DNA from: Cellulomonas carbonis
Lineage (GTDB): Bacteria; Actinomycetota; Actinomycetes; Actinomycetales; Cellulomonadaceae
Direction: 5' to 3'
Assembly (NCBI RefSeq): GCF_014636275.1
Contig: NZ_BMEB01000005.1
Span: 150,698-214,697 of the forward strand
DNA length: 64,000 bases
The notes beneath the pieces were generated by a model, which ran no database searches, was not told the DNA's origin, and saw only the letters and a program-made list of their open reading frames with translations. Position 1 is the first letter of the stretch; each line of letters starts with the position of its first letter. Shown here piece by piece: positions 59,561 through 64,000 of the stretch. Position numbers and translations under genes: made by a program.

Positions 59561-62500
59561 GACCCCACCACCCGGCCACCGGTCTGGACGGGGCACGACC
59601 TGCTGACGGGGCACACACGGCACAGGTCGTTCTCGCGCGCCTGCATCGCCGACCTGCGGACCGTGCCGGCGACGTCGCCGAGGAGGTCGTCGACCCATGC
59701 CGGGTCGGCGTCGTCGTGGAGGGCGGACTGCCGCCGTTCGCACGGCTTGGCGTTGGTCGTGCCGACGTAGACCAGGCTCGCACCGGCGCTGCGCGCGGGC
59801 CCGACGACGTCCTCGAAGGCGCCGGAGTCGAGGGCGACCTGGTAGGCCCCGAGCTGCGCGTGCCGACGGGCCTCGGCCTCGGTGACGGCCTTGCGTCCCG
59901 TCTTGAGGTCGACGACCCGCAGCAGCGCGGACCCGTCGTCGGCCGTGCCGACCCGCTCGACCCGGTCGACCGCACCCTGGAGGACGACCCCGTCGAGCTC
60001 GACGCGGAAGGGACGCTCGACGGCGACGACCTCGCCCGCCGCCGCCAGGTAGCGCGCCAGGTGACGGATCATCGACTCGGCCCGGCGTCGTTGCACGGCG
60101 CCGACCCAGCCCTCGGGGAGCCCGAGCGACGGCCACCGTCGGTCGAGCTCGGCGAGCAGCTCGTCCTCCCCGCCGCTCGGTACAGCGGCGGCGACCCCGT
60201 GGACGAGGTTGCCGAGCGTCTGCTCACCGGTGTCCCCGGCCTTGCCGCCGGCCTCCTCGAGCGCCCAGCGCAGGGCGCAGGTCGACACCGACTCGAGCCG
60301 GGACGGGGAGAGGCGGACGGCCACGTCTTCCGGCCAGAGAGGGGCGTCGGTGGTGAGCGGGCGCACCGCGTACCACTCGTCCGGGTCGGCCCCGGGGACC
60401 TCCTCCGCGGCGAGACGCGCGAGCAGGTGCGCCGCAGGGTGCCGGTCGAGATCCGGCTCGTCGGCGGCGACCGCACGCTCGAGCTCGGCCCTCGCCTGGG
60501 CGACGACCGCGCGGAGGTCCAGCGCGTGCGGGACGTCCACGCGGCGCGGGTCCGGTCCGTCGTCCGGCCCGGGGTCGACGAGGTCCAGAAGCGAGGACGG
60601 CTGGTGGTCGGCGTCGTCGACGGCGGTCACGACGAGGCGACCTCGAGCACGCGATACGGCGACGGCGAACGCACGCAGCTCGTCGTCGAGGACGGCGGCG
60701 CGCGCGTCGCGCACCGGGTCGTCGCCGGGCACCGCGCGGCCCGCGAGGACGTCGACGAGCCGCTGCGCGCCGAGCATCGAGTCGCGGAGGCGCAGGTCCG
60801 GCCACGTGCCCTCCTGGACGCCGGCCACGACGACGACGTCCCACTCGCCCCCCGCGGCGCCGGCGGGAGTGACGACGGCGACCGAACCTCCGACGTCGGC
60901 CTGCGCCGCGAGCGAGTCGGCCGGGAGGTCCTGGCCCTCGAGGTGCTCGAGGAACGCGTCGACCGGCGCCTGCGGGAACCGGTCGACGAAGATCTCCGCG
61001 GCCTTGAACAGCGAGAGCACGGCGTCGAGGTCACGATCGGCTCGCGCACCGCCGGGCCCTCCCGCGAGGGCCGCGCGCCGCCACACGTCGGCCAGGCCGG
61101 ACGCCGACCAGACCGCCCAGAGGACGTCCAGCGCCGTCGACCCGGGCTGCACGGCCGCCTCGCGCCCCGCGGCCAGGACCGTCGTCAGCCGACGCAGGGG
61201 GCGGCGGACGAGCGGGGGCAGGTCGACGTCGATCCCCCGCGTCAGCACCTCGACGAGGAGCGGGTCGCTCGCCCGACCCCCGCCCTCGGCGACCTCGTGC
61301 GCGCGCAGGGCGCGGCGGAGCCGCCGGAGGGCGACCGCGTCGAGCCCGCCCAGCGGCGAGGTGAGGAGCGTGGTGGCCTCGTCCGGGGTGAGGCCACCCG
61401 GGTCGACGGACCGTGCCACCGCGAGCAGCAGCGGGTGCACGGCGGGCTCCGAGCGCAGCGGGAGGTCGCTGCCGACGACCGCAGCGGGGACCTGCGCACC
61501 GAGGAGGCTGCGGCGCAGGTCGGCGACGAGCGCACCGGACCGCGCGACGACGGCCATCCGGTCCCACGGCACGCCGTCGTGCAGGTGCGCCGAGCGCAGG
61601 ACGTACGCCACGTACGCGGCCTCCTGCGCGGGCGACCTCAGGAGAGCGACCTGGGCGGTGCCCGGCCGGCCGGCGTCGAGCGCGACGGCGGACCGCTGGC
61701 GGCGTCCCGCTCCCCCGATCTCGGCGGTGACGTCACGCACGACCGCGCGCAGCCGGGGCCCGTGCCGCCAGACGGTCGGCAGCACGACCTCCTCGGCCCC
61801 GAAGGCGCCGAGCTCGACCGCAGGCGGCGCGACGGTCGCGCGGTCGATGAGCGCCGGGCTCGCACCGCGGAAGGTCTGCACGGCGCTGTCCGGATCGGCG
61901 AGGAGCACGAGGTCGCTGCCGTCCTGCGCCAGGACGTGCAGCAGCCGCACCGTGGCTGCCGTCGACTCGTGGTGGTCGTCGACGACGACGAGCGACCAAC
62001 GAGGACGGGCGGTGCCCGGGACGTCCCCCTCCCACGACGCGAGCGCCTCCGCGGCCTCGTCGACGACCACCGCGGGGTCGAGGCGGGCACCGACGTCGGG
62101 CGTTCCCGAGCGCAGCTGCGTGACGGCGAGGTACTCCGCGTACACGTCGGCCGCGGCGACCCACTCGGGACGGCCGTGCGCCCGGCCGAGGCGGCGCAGG
62201 TCGGACGGGCCGAGCCCACGCTCCGCCGCGCGCATGAGCAGGTCGCGCAGCTCGTCCCGGAACGCACGCAGCGCGCGCGCCTCGGGCGGTACCGAGGCCG
62301 GCCACGCGACCCGGGCACCCTCGCCCAGCGCGTGGCCCGCGAGCAGGTCACCGAGGACGAGGTCCTGCTCGGGCCCGGAGATCAGCGTGGGCGGCGGGTC
62401 GCCGAGCAGCGCCGCCCGCACACGCAGGACGGAGAACGCCGCGGACGCGGCCGTGCGGACGACGGGACGCCCCGTGGTCCGGCCGAGGACGGCGGAGACG

Positions 62501-62739
62501 CGGTCCCGGAGGTCGGCCGCGGCGCGCCGGGTGGGGGCGACGAGAAGGACGTCGTCGGTGGTGACGTCGCCCCGTGCCACGCGGTCCGCCACCAGGCGCA
62601 CCGCCGTCGTCGTCTTGCCCGTCCCGGCCGCCCCGAGCACCAGCAGCGCCGGGCCGCGGTGGTCGAGGACCGCCTGCTGCGCCGGGTCCGCCGCGGGCAG
62701 CGCGGCGTGCCCGACGGGCGGCAGGAGGGTGAGCGGCAC
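59557..62739 (-). CDS. adnA: AdnA-type helicase-nuclease subunit with Fe-S cysteines
   Basis: About 1060 residues. The Walker A is LGAAGTGKTTTAVRLV, but Walker B reads LVVVDDHHES, with Asp in place of the catalytic Glu, consistent with AdnA being the weaker motor. The C-terminal nuclease has AVDRVERVGT and LLRVVDLKTGRK, framed by cysteines in STCALRWALE and NDLCRVCPVSRSCPV, the four-cysteine Fe-S staple of AddB/AdnA nucleases. GTG 62739 begins VPLTLLPP; the frame stays open to GTG 62769, so the start is uncertain. It is cotranscribed with adnB. Confidence 0.88.
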   Translation of the reverse strand: MPLTLLPPVGHAALPAADPAQQAVLDHRGPALLVLGAAGTGKTTTAVRLVADRVARGDVTTDDVLLVAPTRRAAADLRDRVSAVLGRTTGRPVVRTAASAAFSVLRVRAALLGDPPPTLISGPEQDLVLGDLLAGHALGEGARVAWPASVPPEARALRAFRDELRDLLMRAAERGLGPSDLRRLGRAHGRPEWVAAADVYAEYLAVTQLRSGTPDVGARLDPAVVVDEAAEALASWEGDVPGTARPRWSLVVVDDHHESTAATVRLLHVLAQDGSDLVLLADPDSAVQTFRGASPALIDRATVAPPAVELGAFGAEEVVLPTVWRHGPRLRAVVRDVTAEIGGAGRRQRSAVALDAGRPGTAQVALLRSPAQEAAYVAYVLRSAHLHDGVPWDRMAVVARSGALVADLRRSLLGAQVPAAVVGSDLPLRSEPAVHPLLLAVARSVDPGGLTPDEATTLLTSPLGGLDAVALRRLRRALRAHEVAEGGGRASDPLLVEVLTRGIDVDLPPLVRRPLRRLTTVLAAGREAAVQPGSTALDVLWAVWSASGLADVWRRAALAGGPGGARADRDLDAVLSLFKAAEIFVDRFPQAPVDAFLEHLEGQDLPADSLAAQADVGGSVAVVTPAGAAGGEWDVVVVAGVQEGTWPDLRLRDSMLGAQRLVDVLAGRAVPGDDPVRDARAAVLDDELRAFAVAVSRARGRLVVTAVDDADHQPSSLLDLVDPGPDDGPDPRRVDVPHALDLRAVVAQARAELERAVAADEPDLDRHPAAHLLARLAAEEVPGADPDEWYAVRPLTTDAPLWPEDVAVRLSPSRLESVSTCALRWALEEAGGKAGDTGEQTLGNLVHGVAAAVPSGGEDELLAELDRRWPSLGLPEGWVGAVQRRRAESMIRHLARYLAAAGEVVAVERPFRVELDGVVLQGAVDRVERVGTADDGSALLRVVDLKTGRKAVTEAEARRHAQLGAYQVALDSGAFEDVVGPARSAGASLVYVGTTNAKPCERRQSALHDDADPAWVDDLLGDVAGTVRRSAMQARENDLCRVCPVSRSCPVQTGGRVVGS

Positions 62740-62848
62740 GGCGGTGAGTCCACCACACCCCACCGACACGGCCCGCAGCGGCGCGCTCGTCCACAGGGTC
62801 CACGACCCGCCCCACCGGCGCGCCGCTCCCCGCTAGGGTCCCGTGACC

Positions 62849-63469
62849 ATGGGACAGGGGGCGTTTCGTCATGGTGTGTCCGGTCGGCTGCGGGGTGTGC
62901 TGACCGCGCTCGCGCCGGGGTTGCTCGCCGTCCTCGCGCTCTCGGCGTGCGCCGACGACGTCGCACCGTCACCCACGCCACGGCCGGTGACCGTCGCGAG
63001 CCCGACGCCGGAGCCGTCACACGTCCCCACCCCGCCCCAGCAGACCGCAGCGATGGCGACCGCCGACGACTCGGGGGCCGAGGCCGCGGCGACCTACTTC
63101 GTGGAGCTGTACGAGTACGTGACGAAGACGGGTGACACAACGACGTGGGAGGCCTCGGGCGAGGCCGCATGCGGGTTCTGCACGACCACGACGACCGAGG
63201 TTCGCGCCCTGTATGACAGCGGGGGGCGGCAGGACGGGGGCGACCTCGAGGTCCTCACGGCCAGGAGCGTCGCGTTCGACGAGACGTTCAAGATCTTCGC
63301 GGTGGAGGTCCATTTCCGCGCCGAGGAAGCGGTGGAGCTCGGGCCTGACGGGGCGGTCGACCACCGGTACCCGGCGGAGGAGGGCTACCTGCTCCTCGAG
63401 GTCGGATATCTGCCGGGCGACGGTTGGAAGCTCGTCACGGGCAGCGCCCGCGAGGAGGCGGTCGCGTGA
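62849..63469 (+). CDS. DUF6318-like secreted lipoprotein
   Basis: A 206-residue protein. The signal peptide (GLLAVLALSAC) ends in lipobox LSAC, followed by a Pro/Thr linker and a domain AATYFVELYEYVTKTGDTTTW with a CGFC pair, matching my memory of DUF6318. An in-frame GTG lies six bases upstream. It overlaps the next gene in a GTGA junction. The arrangement lipoprotein then secreted protein parallels the pair at 8217-9700. Confidence 0.75.
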   Translation: MGQGAFRHGVSGRLRGVLTALAPGLLAVLALSACADDVAPSPTPRPVTVASPTPEPSHVPTPPQQTAAMATADDSGAEAAATYFVELYEYVTKTGDTTTWEASGEAACGFCTTTTTEVRALYDSGGRQDGGDLEVLTARSVAFDETFKIFAVEVHFRAEEAVELGPDGAVDHRYPAEEGYLLLEVGYLPGDGWKLVTGSAREEAVA

Positions 63470-64000
63470 TCGGCGGCGCTGTCCTCCTGGCAGGGCTGCT
63501 CGTACTGTCCCCCGGCTCATCGGACGACCGTTCGAGCATCTCCGGTCGAGCGAGCGACAGCAGCGTCACCATCGGGGGCTCCACGCGAGCCGCGTCCGCG
63601 CAGGCGGCACAGTCGCGAGAGGGCACGTCGCGAGCCGAGTACCGGTTCGAGCGTCGGCCGGTGTCCTACTGCGGCGCGACGGACCGTGGCCTGTCCTCAG
63701 CTCCGTGCACCGACGCCGACGAGGGCGGCGTCGTCGTGCGCCAGTGCCAGGACGGGACGACCGCCCTGGACCCCCTCTTCCGCCGACCCGTCGACGCGTC
63801 CGGAGCCTTCACGGGCCCCTGGGAGCAAGTCGACAACGGCGGCTGCCCCGAGGACCCCGCCACCACCGTCGTGCTCACCGCCACCGACTTCCGCCGCCTG
63901 CCCCTGACCCCCTCCCCCACCCACCACCAACCCGCCGACGGCCGCAACCTCATCGGCAAACCCGTCATCCTGTGGACCGACCCCACACCCCAGACCCTCA
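63466..64000 (+). CDS. Secreted protein, 3' end outside window
   Basis: An open frame of 178 codons running to the window edge. GTG 63466 overlaps the lipoprotein stop. A short hydrophobic start (IGGAVLLAGLLVLSPGS) suggests export. The mature part has cysteines (SYCGATDRG, APCTDAD, RQCQDGT, GGCPEDP) and ends NLIGKPVILWTDP, a motif like the VGIPLWLWTEQ of the protein at 8798. Probably an extracellular protein partnered with the lipoprotein; function unknown. Confidence 0.65.
   Translation, partial: MIGGAVLLAGLLVLSPGSSDDRSSISGRASDSSVTIGGSTRAASAQAAQSREGTSRAEYRFERRPVSYCGATDRGLSSAPCTDADEGGVVVRQCQDGTTALDPLFRRPVDASGAFTGPWEQVDNGGCPEDPATTVVLTATDFRRLPLTPSPTHHQPADGRNLIGKPVILWTDPTPQTL

Noticed and set aside
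59716..63135. Plus-strand open frame of over 1100 codons
   Set aside because: Antisense to adnA and out of frame with the lipoprotein; no recognisable motif.
1..64000. CRISPR arrays, insertion sequences and rRNA genes
   Set aside because: No regular spacer-repeat array, no transposase motif with inverted ends and no rRNA-like sequence was seen. No integrase was found either.

Overview
The window comes from a high-GC actinobacterium, most likely Micrococcales of the Cellulomonas/Cellulosimicrobium type. The evidence is uniformly GC-rich third codon positions, WhiB7, a mycoredoxin, the AdnAB recombination nuclease, UPF0182 and PPA1309 families, and GTG/ATG starts with tight 4-base overlaps. 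It splits into an accessory half (1 to about 40.9 kb), which reads as part of an integrative conjugative element (ICE) with cargo, and a conserved chromosomal half (about 41.0 to 64.0 kb).

Accessory half. Positions 1-6.6 kb hold an arsenic resistance cluster: the end of an ArsC, an FAD/NAD disulfide reductase, an actinobacterial mycothiol-type ArsC, divergent ArsR, ArsD, a two-domain ArsA, a DUF2180 zinc protein and ArsB. A small excisionase-type HTH gene (6.6-6.9 kb) is separated from a divergent unknown gene by evenly spaced CGATGACG sites. Positions 8.2-19.0 kb are one tightly overlapping operon of Tad/Flp type: lipoprotein, secreted protein, CpaB-, TadZ-, TadA-, TadB- and TadC-like proteins, a pilin-like peptide, two TadE and one TadG-like protein, and a 1020-residue membrane/LysM/SARP-like fusion. 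A cargo gap (19.0-21.4 kb) holds a decayed DNA methyltransferase end and an unusual repeat-rich membrane protein. Positions 21.6-29.9 kb are a type IV secretion operon: DUF6112, TrbL/VirB6-like, SCO6880 family, a VirB4-like ATPase broken by a frameshift, a DnaB N-domain protein without a motor, a VirD4 coupling ATPase, and a transglycosylase/CHAP-like hydrolase. Positions 29.9-32.6 kb are a compact probable CBASS-type defence operon, in which two CD-NTase-like nucleotidyltransferases flank an S-4TM pore-type effector. Positions 32.6-36.6 kb (minus strand) hold DUF4913 and a MobF relaxase-helicase. A 328-base noncoding gap, a candidate oriT, separates these from three plus-strand genes of unknown function. 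A minus-strand protein with a HEPN-type RNase motif (39.3-40.8 kb) is the last accessory gene before the initiator tRNA-fMet gene. No integrase and no left boundary are visible, so the full extent of the element is unknown.

Chromosomal half. From tRNA-fMet onward the genes are UPF0182, PPA1309, an S16/PDZ protease, a zincin-like protein, an M48/YgjP-type metallopeptidase, DUF5679, a ThiF-like protein, whiB7, uvrD2, mycoredoxin, nudC, a phosphotransferase, adnB, adnA, a DUF6318 lipoprotein and a partial secreted protein. From memory this order resembles the Mycobacterium tuberculosis Rv3193c-Rv3202c neighbourhood. The whiB7 gene has a readable autoregulatory-type promoter, a long leader with an upstream ORF, and an attenuator hairpin.

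How the parts work together. Arsenate reduction by the mycothiol-type ArsC would need mycothiol and mycoredoxin, and a mycoredoxin is encoded in the chromosomal half. ArsDAB would then export arsenite. The Tad-like fibre, T4SS channel, coupling protein and relaxase form a plausible DNA-transfer machine, although the VirB4 frameshift may have disabled it. The CBASS-like operon and the HEPN-motif protein look like defence cargo carried by the element.
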